Source: Paucisalibacillus globulus (GTDB taxonomy: Bacteria; Bacillota; Bacilli; Bacillales; Amphibacillaceae). Taken from it: a stretch of DNA of 64,000 nucleotides. The notes under the pieces were generated by a model. That model was not told where the DNA came from. It worked only from the letters and a program-made list of their open reading frames with translations, and made no database searches. Position 1 is the stretch's first letter. Each line of letters begins with the position of its first letter. This document shows, one piece after another, positions 30,023 through 43,632 of the stretch. The stretch covers positions 186,001 to 250,000 of the forward strand of contig NZ_LT855393.1 of assembly GCF_900184735.1 (NCBI RefSeq). Direction: 5' to 3'. The position numbers and the translations under genes are program-made.

Positions 30023-31135
30023 ATGCATATAAAAGAATTAAATTTAACAAATTACCGAAATTATAAAAATTTACGTATCGAATTTGACGACAAAGTAAAT
30101 GTCATCATTGGTGAAAATGCTCAAGGAAAAACAAATCTCATGGAGGCCATCTATCTTCTAGCATTTACAAAGTCTCACCGTACCTCAAAAGAAAAAGAAT
30201 TAATCCGTTGGGACGAGGATTATGCTAAAATAGAAGGTAGAGTCGAAAAGCGAATACATTCCATTCCGTTAGAAATAGTAATATCCGGAAAAGGAAAAAA
30301 AGCGAAGCTAAATCATTTAGAGCAAAGAAGATTAAGTGATTATATAGGTAATCTAAATGTCGTGATGTTTGCCCCTGAGGACTTAACCTTAGTCAAAGGA
30401 CCTCCGAATATACGTAGACGATTTATTGATATGGAACTTGGTCAAATTCAACCACGATATATTTACCATCTTGGGCAGTTTCAAAAGGTGTTAAAGCAAC
30501 GGAATCATTTGTTAAAGCAAATGCAAAGAGACCGAAGTATAAATCGTATGATGCTCCAGGTCTTAACCGATCAACTAATTGAACATGCAAGCACTATTTT
30601 AGAACGACGCTTTGCCTTCTTAGAATTGCTAAGGAAATGGGCAAAGCCCATTCATCATGGAATAAGCCATGAAGTAGAAGAACTTGAGATTGAATACCAG
30701 TCAACGATCGAAGTATTAGAAGGTGCATCTAAGGAGAAAATAGAAAGTAGTTTTCAAGAGAAGTTTCATCAATCTATAGAGAAAGAGATTGAACGTGGAA
30801 CTACGCTTTATGGACCTCATCGGGATGACATCCTTTTTTATGTAAATGGGAAAAATGTCCAAACATATGGATCTCAAGGCCAGCAACGTACAACAGCTTT
30901 ATCGATAAAGCTAGCTGAAATTGATCTCATTTACAGTGAAGTAGGAGAATATCCAATCCTCCTCTTAGACGATGTGTTAAGTGAGTTAGATGACTATAGA
31001 CAATCACATCTGTTAAATACAATCCAAGGAAAAGTTCAAACCTTTGTTTCTACTACGAGTGTAGATGGTATTCATCATGCTACCTTGGAAAAGGCGGAAA
31101 TGTTCAGAGTGCAAAATGGGATGGTCACCTCTTAG
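30023..31135 (+). CDS. recF: DNA replication and repair protein RecF
   Basis: SMC/ABC-like ATPase acting in the RecFOR pathway that loads RecA at gaps. 370 residues. Walker [10 protein letters not shown] (about 30-38), signature [13 protein letters not shown] and Walker [13 protein letters not shown] are all present, in the usual order. Starts 20 bases after yaaA; part of the dnaN-yaaA-recF-remB-gyrB-gyrA arrangement. Confidence 0.96.
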   Translation: MHIKELNLTNYRNYKNLRIEFDDKVNVIIGENAQGKTNLMEAIYLLAFTKSHRTSKEKELIRWDEDYAKIEGRVEKRIHSIPLEIVISGKGKKAKLNHLEQRRLSDYIGNLNVVMFAPEDLTLVKGPPNIRRRFIDMELGQIQPRYIYHLGQFQKVLKQRNHLLKQMQRDRSINRMMLQVLTDQLIEHASTILERRFAFLELLRKWAKPIHHGISHEVEELEIEYQSTIEVLEGASKEKIESSFQEKFHQSIEKEIERGTTLYGPHRDDILFYVNGKNVQTYGSQGQQRTTALSIKLAEIDLIYSEVGEYPILLLDDVLSELDDYRQSHLLNTIQGKVQTFVSTTSVDGIHHATLEKAEMFRVQNGMVTS

Positions 31136-31164
31136 AGGAGTTCCATTAGGTGGGGGAGTAAGAC

Positions 31165-31443
31165 TTGTTTATTCACATTGGGAATGAAAATGTTATCCGG
31201 TCAAAAGATATAGTTTCCATTATTGACTATAATATTATTTCATCATCCACCATTATGGATGAGATGATGACGGCTAATCAAGATATCATTATTGGGCCAG
31301 TCGAAGATGCAAAATCAGTAGTGATTACGAATGATCATTTATATTTGAGTACGTTGTCTGTAGCAACACTTAAAAAACGGGCAAGTATGATGTCAACAAT
31401 AAGTAAACTTGATGATTATTCAGACGAACTTGAGCTTGAATAA
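31165..31443 (+). CDS. remB: Extracellular matrix regulator RemB (YaaB, DUF370)
   Basis: 92 residues, TTG start at 31165 with GGTGGGGGAG upstream. The N-terminal MFIHIGNENVIRSKDIVSII is the DUF370 core shared with the DNA-binding regulator RemA. RemB of B. subtilis supports expression of matrix genes. The C-terminal 15 residues are acidic. Located between recF and gyrB exactly as in B. subtilis. Confidence 0.88.
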   Translation: MFIHIGNENVIRSKDIVSIIDYNIISSSTIMDEMMTANQDIIIGPVEDAKSVVITNDHLYLSTLSVATLKKRASMMSTISKLDDYSDELELE

Positions 31444-33393
<1,950 letters not shown>

Positions 33394-33444
33394 CGGTAAG
33401 GTAAATATAGTGAATAACGAAAAACGTTTCTCGTTTTTGGAAAT

Positions 33445-33483
33445 GTGTCCGGCTAACTTACTTTTAAGTTAGTCTCCTGACAC
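33445..33483 (+). promoter_or_regulatory. Hairpin between gyrB and gyrA
   Basis: GTGTC and GACAC enclose CTAACTTA-CTTT-TAAGTTAG. No T run follows; instead the gyrA ribosome-binding site (AGGAGG) comes 6 bases later. It could modulate gyrA translation or mRNA processing. Confidence 0.5.
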
Positions 33484-33503
33484 AATCAGGAGGTTTTAAA
33501 TCT

Positions 33504-36032
33504 ATGGCGGAACAAGAACGTCGAAGTGTACAAGAAATTAATATAAGCCAAGAAGTGCGTACGTCCTTTCTAGACTATGCAATGAGTGTTATTGTGTCCC
33601 GTGCATTACCAGATGTTAGGGATGGTATGAAACCTGTACATCGAAGAATATTATATGCAATGAACGATTTAGGTATGCATTCTGATAAAGCATATAAGAA
33701 GTCAGCCCGTATCGTAGGTGAAGTAATCGGTAAGTATCACCCACATGGTGACTCTGCAGTTTATGAAGCCATGGTACGTATGGCACAGGACTTCAGTTAT
33801 CGTAATCCACTAGTAGATGGACATGGTAACTTTGGTTCGGTTGATGGTGACTCGGCAGCAGCGATGCGTTATACCGAAGCTAGAATGTCCAAGATATCGA
33901 TGGAATTACTCCGTGATATTAACAAGGACACAATTGATTATCAAGATAACTATGATGGTTCTGAAAGAGAGCCAGTTGTATTCCCAGCCCGTTTCCCTAA
34001 CCTTTTAGTAAACGGAGCTTCTGGTATTGCTGTTGGGATGGCTACGAATATTCCTCCTCATAATTTAGGGGAAACCATTGATGCCGTACTAGCAGTAAGT
34101 AAGGATCCTGAGATTACGATTGATGACATTATGGAAAATTATTTACCAGGACCAGATTTCCCTACTGCCGGAATTATTCTAGGACGTAGCGGTATCCGTA
34201 GAGCCTATGAAACTGGTAGAGGATCCATTACTGTTCGTGCGAGAGTAGAGATTGAGGAACAGTCCAATGGTAAACCCATGATTCTAGTAACTGAATTACC
34301 ATACCAGGTTAACAAGGCTAAACTAATTGAAAAAATAGCTGAGTTAGTACGTGATAAGCGTGTGGAAGGAATCACCGATTTACGTGACGAATCAGACCGA
34401 AATGGTATGCGTATTGTCATGGAATTACGTCGAGATGCTAATGCAAATGTCGTATTAAACAATTTATATAAATATACATCCTTACAGACAACATTCGGTG
34501 TTAATACATTAGCACTTGTAGGCGGTATTCCTAAAGTACTTAATATTAAAGAGTGTCTAAAACATTATTTGGACCACCAAAAAGTAATCATTCGACGTCG
34601 TACGGCTTTTGAATTGAAAAAAGCAGAAGCAAGAGCACATATTTTAGAAGGTTTACGAATTGCACTGGATCACTTGGATGAAGTTATCGCGTTAATCCGT
34701 GGTTCCAAAACCGCAGATATTGCTCGAGACGGGTTAATGACTCGCTTTAAACTATCCGAAAAACAAGCGCAAGCAATCCTAGATATGAGATTACAACGCT
34801 TAACAGGATTAGAGCGTGAAAAGATTGAGAATGAATATAACGAACTTCAAAAGTTAATTGAAGAATTAAAAGCAATCTTAGCTGATGAGGAAAAAGTTCT
34901 AGAAATCATTCGTGAAGAGTTAGAAGAAATAAAAGAGAAATATGGCGATAAGAGACGTACTGAAATTGCTGCTGGTGGAGCGGACTTCTTTGAAGATGAA
35001 GACTTAATTCCAGTAGAAAATATCGTTATTACGCTTACACATAAAGGGTATATTAAACGATTACCTTCTTCCACGTATCGCGTTCAAAAACGTGGTGGAC
35101 GTGGTGTCCAAGGAATGGGAACCCATGAGGATGACTTTGTAGAGCACCTTATTTCCACAACGACTCATGATACCATCCTGTTCTTTACGAATAAAGGGAA
35201 AGTTTATAAGGTTAAAGGGTATGAAATACCAGAATTCAGCCGGACAGCTAAAGGTCTGCCAATCATCAATCTACTTCAGATTGAAAAGGGTGAATGGATT
35301 AATGCCGTCATCTCGGTTAGTGAATTTAGTGAGGATTGGAATTTCTTCTTTACGACCAAAAGAGGTATTTCTAAACGTACAAGTCTCGCACAATTTGCCA
35401 ACATACGTAAGGGTGGCTTAATTGCCCTTGGTTTACGTGAAGATGATGAACTAATGTCCGTGCGTCTAACTGATGGCACTAAGGACATTATGATTGCAAC
35501 GAAAAATGGTTATCTAATTCGCTTCCCAGAGGATCAAGTAAGATTGATGGGTAGAACTGCAGCAGGTGTACGTGGTATCTCATTACGAGATGATGATGAA
35601 GTGGTATCTATGGAAATATTAGATAGTGGAGTACAAATCCTTCACGTTACGAATAAAGGTCTTGGAAAACGAACAGATGAAGACCAATATCGTATAACAA
35701 ACCGTGGTGGTAAAGGTATCTTCACTGCTAAGTTAACAGAAGAGACAGGACATGTTGTTTCTGTTAAAGCTGTAAAAGGCGATGAAGACTTAATGCTAAT
35801 TACGGCAGCTGGTGTCTTAATCCGTATTCCGGTTGAGGGAATCTCTCAAACAGGAAGAAATACACAAGGGGTTCGCTTAATTCGTCTTCAAGAAAATGAA
35901 GAAGTGGCAACAGTCGCGATTATTGATCATGAAGACGAGGAAGAAGAGACTTCAAATGTAGATGAATCGACTGAAGCAATGGATTCAACTGAATCAACGG
36001 AAGTAACTGATGTAGAATCAGAAGAGGAATAA
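33504..36032 (+). CDS. gyrA: DNA gyrase subunit A
   Basis: DNA-cleaving subunit of gyrase. 842 residues. Catalytic Tyr123 lies in [12 protein letters not shown]. The quinolone-resistance region reads [14 protein letters not shown], with Ser84 and Glu88 as in susceptible wild-type enzymes. The GyrA-box [10 protein letters not shown] (about 530) starts the DNA-wrapping C-terminal domain. The tail after residue 805 is acidic, rich in Glu, Asp, Ser and Thr with repeated ESTE-like units. Confidence 0.97.
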   Translation: MAEQERRSVQEINISQEVRTSFLDYAMSVIVSRALPDVRDGMKPVHRRILYAMNDLGMHSDKAYKKSARIVGEVIGKYHPHGDSAVYEAMVRMAQDFSYRNPLVDGHGNFGSVDGDSAAAMRYTEARMSKISMELLRDINKDTIDYQDNYDGSEREPVVFPARFPNLLVNGASGIAVGMATNIPPHNLGETIDAVLAVSKDPEITIDDIMENYLPGPDFPTAGIILGRSGIRRAYETGRGSITVRARVEIEEQSNGKPMILVTELPYQVNKAKLIEKIAELVRDKRVEGITDLRDESDRNGMRIVMELRRDANANVVLNNLYKYTSLQTTFGVNTLALVGGIPKVLNIKECLKHYLDHQKVIIRRRTAFELKKAEARAHILEGLRIALDHLDEVIALIRGSKTADIARDGLMTRFKLSEKQAQAILDMRLQRLTGLEREKIENEYNELQKLIEELKAILADEEKVLEIIREELEEIKEKYGDKRRTEIAAGGADFFEDEDLIPVENIVITLTHKGYIKRLPSSTYRVQKRGGRGVQGMGTHEDDFVEHLISTTTHDTILFFTNKGKVYKVKGYEIPEFSRTAKGLPIINLLQIEKGEWINAVISVSEFSEDWNFFFTTKRGISKRTSLAQFANIRKGGLIALGLREDDELMSVRLTDGTKDIMIATKNGYLIRFPEDQVRLMGRTAAGVRGISLRDDDEVVSMEILDSGVQILHVTNKGLGKRTDEDQYRITNRGGKGIFTAKLTEETGHVVSVKAVKGDEDLMLITAAGVLIRIPVEGISQTGRNTQGVRLIRLQENEEVATVAIIDHEDEEEETSNVDESTEAMDSTESTEVTDVESEEE

Positions 36033-36042
36033 GAAGTATACT

Positions 36043-36085
36043 AGGTGACGGTTTAAAGAGATATTCTTTCACCGTCACCTTTTCT
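36043..36085 (+). terminator. gyrA terminator
   Basis: AGGTGACGGT and ACCGTCACCT pair around an 18-base loop, followed by TTTCTTC. Confidence 0.85.
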
Positions 36086-36106
36086 TCATCATATGGAGGG
36101 GACAAA

Positions 36107-37204
36107 ATGCGTGTATCATCATCTCAAGTAGTTCCAGGATGTGTACTTTTACGTGAAGTAAAGGGAAAGACAAGCCGACCTATTATTCCACAAAAGACGG
36201 TTTTAACTGCTGAACATATAAATGTATTACATAAATTTTTAATTGAACATGTCGATGTTTCAGAAAGACTTCAGAATGGTACACTCTTTCAACCTCAGAC
36301 TGTTGATGAGGAAGAAAAAGTTGTACAATCGACCCAGCCTAAAGAGAAAGTAAACGATTTAGCAGAATTATCTTTTAGAGACCATTATGATTTAGTAGTT
36401 GAACAATATAAAAGGTTGTTTGAATCTTGGCAAAATCAATTACCTATTGATAATCTAGCAGTTCGTAATCTAATCTTACCTCTAATTAATCGTATGGATG
36501 ATATAGGATCAGCCGTGTATAAGCTACACAAATTCGCTAATAAGAAGGATTACTTTTATCATCATAGTGTTTCTGTTTCGATTTTAAGTGCTTATTTAGG
36601 TAAAAAACTTGGATACCAAAAAGGGGAATGGTTTCAGATTGGTCTGGCAGGCTTATTAAGTGATGCTGGTATGGCAAGACTTGGGGATTCTGTCTTTCAT
36701 AAAGAAATATTAAACAATGAGGAAAGAATGGAAATCAGGAATCATCCAACTTACTCTTACCGGATGGTGGAGCATGTTAAATCTATTCCATATACGGTTA
36801 AATTAGCAGTTCTACAGCATCATGAGCGAATGGATGGAAGCGGCTACCCATTAGGGTTATCACAAGAGAAAATACATAGCTATGCAAGGATCATAGCGGT
36901 TTGTGATATCTATCATGCGATGACTAGTGAAAGAGTATATCGCAAGAAGCAATCGCCTTTTAGCGTGATTGAAGAATTACAAAAAGAACAATATAGTAAA
37001 CTGGATATTCGAATTGTACAAGTTTTTATTGATTCGATAGCCAATTTTTCCATTGGTACAAAGGTATTGCTTTCTAATAACCAAGCAGGTGAGATTGTCT
37101 TTATTGATCCGAAAATGCCAACCAGACCGATTTTGCGACTTGAAAATGGTGAAATCGTTACTTTAAGCAATCATCAGGATTTACATATAAGTGAGATACT
37201 ATGA
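36107..37204 (+). CDS. HD-GYP-like domain protein with altered HD motif
   Basis: 365 residues. HD-GYP enzymes hydrolyse cyclic-di-GMP using an HD pair, further His residues and a GYP motif. Here HP (213-214), HHE (238-240) and DGSGYP (243-248) are intact, and RIIAVCDIYHAMTSERVYR is typical. The key HD dyad of GLLHDIGK reads GLLSDAGM (Ser185-Asp186, Lys to Met), so a metal ligand and the catalytic Lys are missing. Activity is therefore doubtful and a binding or regulatory role is possible. No signal peptide. GGAGGG precedes the ATG. Confidence 0.82.
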   Translation: MRVSSSQVVPGCVLLREVKGKTSRPIIPQKTVLTAEHINVLHKFLIEHVDVSERLQNGTLFQPQTVDEEEKVVQSTQPKEKVNDLAELSFRDHYDLVVEQYKRLFESWQNQLPIDNLAVRNLILPLINRMDDIGSAVYKLHKFANKKDYFYHHSVSVSILSAYLGKKLGYQKGEWFQIGLAGLLSDAGMARLGDSVFHKEILNNEERMEIRNHPTYSYRMVEHVKSIPYTVKLAVLQHHERMDGSGYPLGLSQEKIHSYARIIAVCDIYHAMTSERVYRKKQSPFSVIEELQKEQYSKLDIRIVQVFIDSIANFSIGTKVLLSNNQAGEIVFIDPKMPTRPILRLENGEIVTLSNHQDLHISEIL

Positions 37205-37239
37205 GGGGCAGTAGTCTATGACTGCCCCTCCATTTTTTT
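37203..37239 (+). terminator. Terminator between the HD-GYP-like gene and yaaC
   Basis: GAGGGGCAGT-AGTCTATG-ACTGCCCCTC followed by CATTTTTTT. Its right part overlaps the end of the convergent yaaC. Confidence 0.9.
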
Positions 37240-38178
37240 ATATAGGTATTTCCCCATCATCAACGGAATTTTTTCTTGTGTGATATCGAGGAATCTTGAG
37301 ATAAATGGATAATCTGCATCTGGTTTTGTTGCGAGAAGTTCTCCCCACCATTCAGCCTCGTATCGAGATAACATACTTAGATTGTATAAGAGCAAGTAGT
37401 GAACCATCACCTCTGATATAGGGATAAAAAAGTCTCTATTCGTTGGGAGATATACCTCTGAATTCAGGTTTATTTGAAATGGACCTACATCACTGGTAAT
37501 AGGTTCATTTAGATTCAACATAATGCTTTTTGAGTTCTCTTCTTTTACTAAAACTTTCGGCAAATAACTTTCCAATCGTTTAATAAGGGCATTTTCCGTC
37601 ATGTGGTAATCATCACAGATTGTTTTTGGCACGGTTATCGTCAGGTCATCAAGGTGACCAATTTTTACTAAACTATGTTCTTGTTCGTAGGTAAAGAAAG
37701 TAATTAGTTCAGGTATTAATTGAAATAATGATTTCATCGTTACTTTTTCAAATGGTACCTTATTAATTCCAAATAGATGTTCAGAGAAATAGGGAAATAG
37801 CCCTTTATGTTGGACCTTCACCTCATCCTCTAAAAAGCTATAATCCTTCTTTTTTCGTTTTCTAGTGGAGACACCATGTGCCAGAACGGAAGTGGATTCT
37901 GGATACTCTGGTCGTTTCGTGAGTAAGCATGCTTTTAACAAATGTGCCATTCCATAGAAATACATAACAGGTTTTAATACAGTATCTAGCTTTTCACCAG
38001 CTCGGTAGTATTCTCTCCCATGATGAAGACAATACATAAAGACATTGCAATTCTCATAGCTTTTTCTTTCTGCATCTATCTTGTCAATTTGTTTATAGCA
38101 TTGTAGCAAATAATTCTGAGCAGTTTGTTGTGATTGTAAATACGTATAAAATGATTGAATCTCTTCTTGGAAATGCAT
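37216..38178 (-). CDS. yaaC: YaaC family protein
   Basis: 320 residues, cytosolic. The N-terminal helical region with KSYENCNVFMYCLHHGREYY and the block MYFYGMAHLLKACLL match YaaC proteins found next to guaB in Bacillaceae. Function unknown. AAAGGA lies 7 bases before ATG. It is convergent with the HD-GYP-like gene and divergent from guaB, the same local arrangement as in B. subtilis apart from the missing rRNA operon. Confidence 0.85.
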   Translation of the reverse strand: MHFQEEIQSFYTYLQSQQTAQNYLLQCYKQIDKIDAERKSYENCNVFMYCLHHGREYYRAGEKLDTVLKPVMYFYGMAHLLKACLLTKRPEYPESTSVLAHGVSTRKRKKKDYSFLEDEVKVQHKGLFPYFSEHLFGINKVPFEKVTMKSLFQLIPELITFFTYEQEHSLVKIGHLDDLTITVPKTICDDYHMTENALIKRLESYLPKVLVKEENSKSIMLNLNEPITSDVGPFQINLNSEVYLPTNRDFFIPISEVMVHYLLLYNLSMLSRYEAEWWGELLATKPDADYPFISRFLDITQEKIPLMMGKYLYKKMEGQS

Positions 38179-38342
38179 AATAACGTCCTTTTTATTTAAT
38201 AGAAAAGTTAGAATATATGAACTTTATTTTACAGTAAAACAGTTATTGAAAATAATCTTTAGTTGGCGTATTGTAAATAACAATAGATATACGTATTAGC
38301 TTTTCCAAGTCATTATTTTATTATTCTATTACCAAGTTCTAA

Positions 38343-39845
<1,503 letters not shown>

Positions 39846-39864
39846 ATATTACAAAACATTACAA

Positions 39865-39899
39865 AATAGATGGGCACTATATGCCTGTCTATTTTTTTA
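39865..39899 (+). terminator. guaB terminator
   Basis: AATAGATGGGC-ACTATAT-GCCTGTCTATT followed by a T run; stem with one mismatch. Confidence 0.8.
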
Positions 39900-39976
39900 G
39901 TTTAATATATGTTAAAATACTTAAGGTGTTCGCAAAATAAAATAAAAAACTAACTACTTAGGGTGGAGGTAAAAAA

Positions 39977-41311
39977 GTGAAACAGATCTATTCAAAAATA
40001 ATGATGATGGTCCTTGTTGTCCTATTGGCATCAACATCATTTGTAACACAACCAAAGAATATACATGCAGCTGAATTAGAATTAGATGCTGAGTCAGCTA
40101 TATTAGTTGATGCAGAAACAGGAAAGGTTTTATTTGCTAAAAACCCTGATATGGCACTTCCACCAGCAAGTATGACGAAGATGATGACGGAATACCTTGT
40201 TTTGGAAGCAATTGAAAACGGGGAAATCACATGGGAAACAACAACCCAAATAAGTGATTATGCGTATAGCATTTCTGCTAATCCGAACTTTTCTGGTATC
40301 GGTTTAACCCAAGATAAGGGCTATTCAGTTAAAGAATTATATGAAGCAATGGCAATTTTCTCTGATAATGGTACATCCATCGCACTTGCAGAATTGATTG
40401 CAGGTTCCGAAGGGGAATTTGTGAAAAAAATGAACCAAAAGGCAGAGGAAATGGGTCTTACTGACGCTGAATTTGTAAACTCTACTGGACTGGATAATGA
40501 AACTTTAGGTGACAATCATCCAGAAGGTACAGATCCAAATGGAACAAATCTATTGTCTGCTAGAGCACTTGCGCTTTTAGCATATAATCTGATTAATGAT
40601 TTTCCACATGCACTTGATATCTCAAGCCGAATCGAAGATGATTTTGAAGGGTATACAGTAGAGAATTTAAACTGGATGTTACCACATGAAGCAAGCTATC
40701 TAAAACAGTTTTACTATGAAGGGGTAGACGGTCTTAAAACAGGCTACACTGGACTAGCTCAATATACGTTTACAGGTACTGCAGAGCGTAACGGAAATCG
40801 TTTAATCTCTGTTGTCATGCGTACAGAAAGTAAGGCTGCTCGTTTTGAACAAACAGCAAGATTATTTGATTATGGATTCGGTCAATTTGAACAGAAAGAA
40901 CTGTTTGCAAAAGGTTTCCAATTGGAAAAGCAGGATACAATCCCAGTTGCAAAAGGTAAAGAAGATGCAGTAGAAATCTCAATTAACGAAGCCTTCACTG
41001 TCCCAATTAAAAAAGGTGAAGAAGAACTATATAAAGTAGAATACAATATCAATAAAGATAATCTAAATAAAGATGGAGAAATAGTGGCTCCTATTAAAAA
41101 AGGCGATAAAATTGGTACGGCAACACTAGTTTACACTGGTGAAAACGACTATGGCTATATCTTCAACAGCAAAACCCAAACCGTTGACCTAGTAGCAGAC
41201 CAAACAGTAGAAAAAGCTAACTGGTTCATGCTAACACTAGGAGCAATCGGCGACTTCTTCAGTGGAATCTTTACATCCATTGTAGATACCGTTAAAGGTT
41301 GGTTTTCTTAA
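39977..41311 (+). CDS. dacA: D-alanyl-D-alanine carboxypeptidase (PBP5)
   Basis: Removes the terminal D-Ala from peptidoglycan stem peptides. GTG start at 39977 after GGAGG; 444 residues. Signal peptide at residues 1-31 (cleavage near HAAE). The serine-peptidase motifs are SMTK (65-68), SDN (129-131) and KTG (254-256). A PBP5 C-terminal beta domain and an amphipathic membrane-anchoring helix (end, GDFFSGIFTSIVDTVKGWFS) complete the protein. Confidence 0.96.
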   Translation: MKQIYSKIMMMVLVVLLASTSFVTQPKNIHAAELELDAESAILVDAETGKVLFAKNPDMALPPASMTKMMTEYLVLEAIENGEITWETTTQISDYAYSISANPNFSGIGLTQDKGYSVKELYEAMAIFSDNGTSIALAELIAGSEGEFVKKMNQKAEEMGLTDAEFVNSTGLDNETLGDNHPEGTDPNGTNLLSARALALLAYNLINDFPHALDISSRIEDDFEGYTVENLNWMLPHEASYLKQFYYEGVDGLKTGYTGLAQYTFTGTAERNGNRLISVVMRTESKAARFEQTARLFDYGFGQFEQKELFAKGFQLEKQDTIPVAKGKEDAVEISINEAFTVPIKKGEEELYKVEYNINKDNLNKDGEIVAPIKKGDKIGTATLVYTGENDYGYIFNSKTQTVDLVADQTVEKANWFMLTLGAIGDFFSGIFTSIVDTVKGWFS

Positions 41312-41328
41312 GAGTTAAATTTCTAGTT

Positions 41329-41361
41329 ATACCACAGTGAATTTCACTGTGGTATTTTTTT
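41329..41361 (+). terminator. dacA terminator
   Basis: ATACCACAGTGA-ATT-TCACTGTGGTAT followed by TTTTTT. Confidence 0.92.
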
Positions 41362-41396
41362 ATCTGGCGTATTAATTCATATTAATCGTGATCACA

Positions 41397-41661
41397 GGTC
41401 AAAATGATGTATAGAGGATGCTCATTCATCATTTTTTCTAAGAATTCAGTACAAAATGATGTACAAGGCACTCCTATGCATCACTTCGTCCAATTATTCA
41501 TGTCAAAATGATGTGCAAGGAACCCCCATTCATCAATTCTCCCAATATTTCATGTCAAAATGATGCGCAAAGCACCCTCATTCATCATTTCAACCAAGAT
41601 TTCAGCTCAATATGATATACAAAGCACTCCCGTTAATCACCTCAATCAAAATTTCAAAGAA
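41397..41661. repeat. Family C tandem array 1, 52-bp period, about 5 units
   Basis: AAAATGATG-type starts occur at 41401, 41453, 41505, 41557 and 41609, exactly 52 bp apart. Each unit carries AAAATGATG near the start and CATCA(T/C)TT about 20 bases later, an inverted pair. Units have diverged by point changes without length change. It lies between dacA and the serS leader, with no coding sense. Confidence 0.9.
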
Positions 41662-41728
41662 TAAAACTTGCACTTTAAACAAAAATTAGCTATGATAATG
41701 TATAATTAAAAATCAATTTCCAACAGTT

Positions 41729-41958
41729 ATGATAGGAAATAGTAACAATATCGTTTTCCAAAGAGAGTCGATGGCCGGTGTAAATCGATGAAAACCTATT
41801 GTGAATCCATCCTTGAACTGGTTTACCGAAACCTAGTAAGTAAACCCGGTCACGAACCGTTAACACGTCTAAAGCCGGAAGAGATTACTCTTCAACAAGG
41901 GTGGCAACGCGGGAATATCAACTCTCGTCCCTATTTTTTAGGGACGGGAGTTTTTTGC
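41729..41958 (+). promoter_or_regulatory. serS T-box leader
   Basis: Leader that senses uncharged tRNA-Ser. The T-box core AGGGTGGCAACGCGG is at 41898-41912. Specifier context GTGAATCCA has a serine codon TCC at 41806-41808. Terminator ACTCTCGTCCC-TATTTTTT-AGGGACGGGAGT followed by TTTT is at about 41921-41955. When the leader binds uncharged tRNA-Ser the antiterminator forms and serS is read. Confidence 0.93.
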
Positions 41959-41985
41959 ATTCAATAATAAATAGGAGGAATTGTC

Positions 41986-43260
41986 ATGTTAGACATGAAG
42001 TATCTACGCAATAATTTTGAAGAAGTAAAAGCAAAATTACAACATCGTGGAGAAGACTTATCAGAGCTAGATCACTTTGGTGAGATTGATAGCCGTCGTC
42101 GTGAATTAATTAATAAAGTAGAAGTGCTAAAGGCAAAGCGGAATGAGGTTTCTAAGCAAATTTCTAAAGCGAAAAAAGAGGGTCTTGATGCAGAAGCGGT
42201 TATTAAGGAAATGCGCGAAGTAGGCGACCAAATTAAAGAATATGATGATGAGTTACGTGAAATTGAAGCTAAACTTGAAAACATCATGTTATCTATTCCA
42301 AATATCCCACATGAAAGTGTTCCTGTTGGTGAGGATGAAGATGATAATATTGAAGCACGTAAATGGGGAGAAGCACCTTCATTTGGTTTTGAAGCACAGG
42401 CCCACTGGGATGTGGCAACAAACTTAGATATTATTGATTTCGAAAGAGCTGGTAAAGTAACTGGTAGTCGCTTTGTTTTCTATAAAGGTCTCGGAGCAAG
42501 ATTAGAGCGTGCCTTATGGAGCTTCATGATGGATTTACATTCTGATGAGCATGGCTATACGGAAATGCTACCACCTCAAATAGTTAATCGAACAAGCTTA
42601 ACTGGTACTGGACAGTTACCAAAGTTTGCAGAAGACGTATTTAAACTAGATGATACGGATTACTTTTTAATTCCAACTGCAGAGGTTCCAGTAACGAACT
42701 ATCATCGTGATGAAATCTTACGAGTAGAAGACTTACCTAAGAAATATGCGGCATTTAGTGCTAACTTCCGTTCAGAAGCAGGTTCTGCCGGTCGTGACAC
42801 TCGTGGATTAATTCGTCAGCATCAATTTAATAAAGTGGAACTTGTACAGTTTGTTAAACCAGAAGACTCTTATGCAACATTAGAAGAATTGACAGGTCAC
42901 GCAGAAAAAGTGTTGCAATTGCTTGGGTTACCATATCGTGTCATGAGCATGTGTACGGGAGATTTAGGATTTACTGCAGCCAAGAAATACGATATTGAAG
43001 TTTGGATCCCTAGTCAAAATATGTACCGTGAAATATCTTCTTGCTCTAACTTTGAGGATTTCCAAGCAAGACGTGCTGGTATCCGCTTTAGAAGAGAGGC
43101 AAATGGAAAACCTGAATACGTTCATACATTAAATGGTTCTGGATTAGCTATTGGACGTACAGTAGCAGCTATTCTAGAAAATTATCAACAAGAAGATGGA
43201 TCTGTTAAAGTTCCAGAAGCTCTTTTACCATACATGGGTGGCGTTGAAGTAATTAAGTAA
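41986..43260 (+). CDS. serS: Serine--tRNA ligase
   Basis: Class II aminoacyl-tRNA synthetase. 424 residues. The N-terminal antiparallel coiled-coil arm (about 28-100) recognises the long variable arm of tRNA-Ser. Motif 2 is [20 protein letters not shown] and motif 3 is near [21 protein letters not shown] precedes the ATG. Controlled by the T-box upstream; a tRNA-Ser gene follows. Confidence 0.97.
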   Translation: MLDMKYLRNNFEEVKAKLQHRGEDLSELDHFGEIDSRRRELINKVEVLKAKRNEVSKQISKAKKEGLDAEAVIKEMREVGDQIKEYDDELREIEAKLENIMLSIPNIPHESVPVGEDEDDNIEARKWGEAPSFGFEAQAHWDVATNLDIIDFERAGKVTGSRFVFYKGLGARLERALWSFMMDLHSDEHGYTEMLPPQIVNRTSLTGTGQLPKFAEDVFKLDDTDYFLIPTAEVPVTNYHRDEILRVEDLPKKYAAFSANFRSEAGSAGRDTRGLIRQHQFNKVELVQFVKPEDSYATLEELTGHAEKVLQLLGLPYRVMSMCTGDLGFTAAKKYDIEVWIPSQNMYREISSCSNFEDFQARRAGIRFRREANGKPEYVHTLNGSGLAIGRTVAAILENYQQEDGSVKVPEALLPYMGGVEVIK

Positions 43261-43268
43261 TAGAGATG

Positions 43269-43302
43269 TAATCCCTCATCACAAAAGTGGTGAGGGGTTA
43301 TA
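43269..43302 (+). terminator. serS hairpin terminator
   Basis: CCCTCATCAC-AAAA-GTGGTGAGGG (one mismatch). The following GTTATATATTACC is only weakly T-rich. Confidence 0.55.
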
Positions 43303-43376
43303 TATTACCTTTAAGTTGTCATGCAAATGGGAAAATATTTTCATTTTACTTTGCAGTGAAAATTGGACAAATCTAA

Positions 43377-43405
43377 TTGACATTAAAAATTAATTCCTGT
43401 ATATT
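43377..43405 (+). promoter_or_regulatory. tRNA-Ser promoter
   Basis: Consensus TTGACA (43377-43382), 17-base spacer, TATATT (43400-43405), 15 bases before the tRNA. Confidence 0.8.
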
Positions 43406-43420
43406 AATATTTGTTGCTAC

Positions 43421-43513
43421 GGAGGTATACCCAAGTCTGGCTGAAGGGATCGGTCTTGAAAACCGACAGGCGGGTCAAACCGCGCGGGGGTTCGAATCCC
43501 TCTACCTCCTCCA
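43421..43513 (+). tRNA. tRNA-Ser (anticodon TGA)
   Basis: Acceptor GGAGGTA pairs with TACCTCC. The anticodon stem-loop CGGTC-TTGAAAA-CCG has TGA. A long variable arm (CAGGCGGGTCAAACCGCGC) is typical of tRNA-Ser. T arm GGGGGTTCGAATCCCTC. CCA is encoded (43511-43513). The discriminator base is T. Confidence 0.95.
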
Positions 43514-43548
43514 TTCTTAAATAAGCGCATAAATATTGGAGATATGGA

Positions 43549-43578
43549 AAACCGCTACATTTGTAGCGGTTTTTTTTT
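43549..43578 (+). terminator. tRNA-Ser terminator
   Basis: AAACCGCTACA-TT-TGTAGCGGTTT followed by TTTTTT. Confidence 0.9.
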
Positions 43579-43632
43579 ATGTTAATGGAATTTGTAAAAT
43601 AGACTGTAATTAGGCGGCCACGACTAGCTCCA

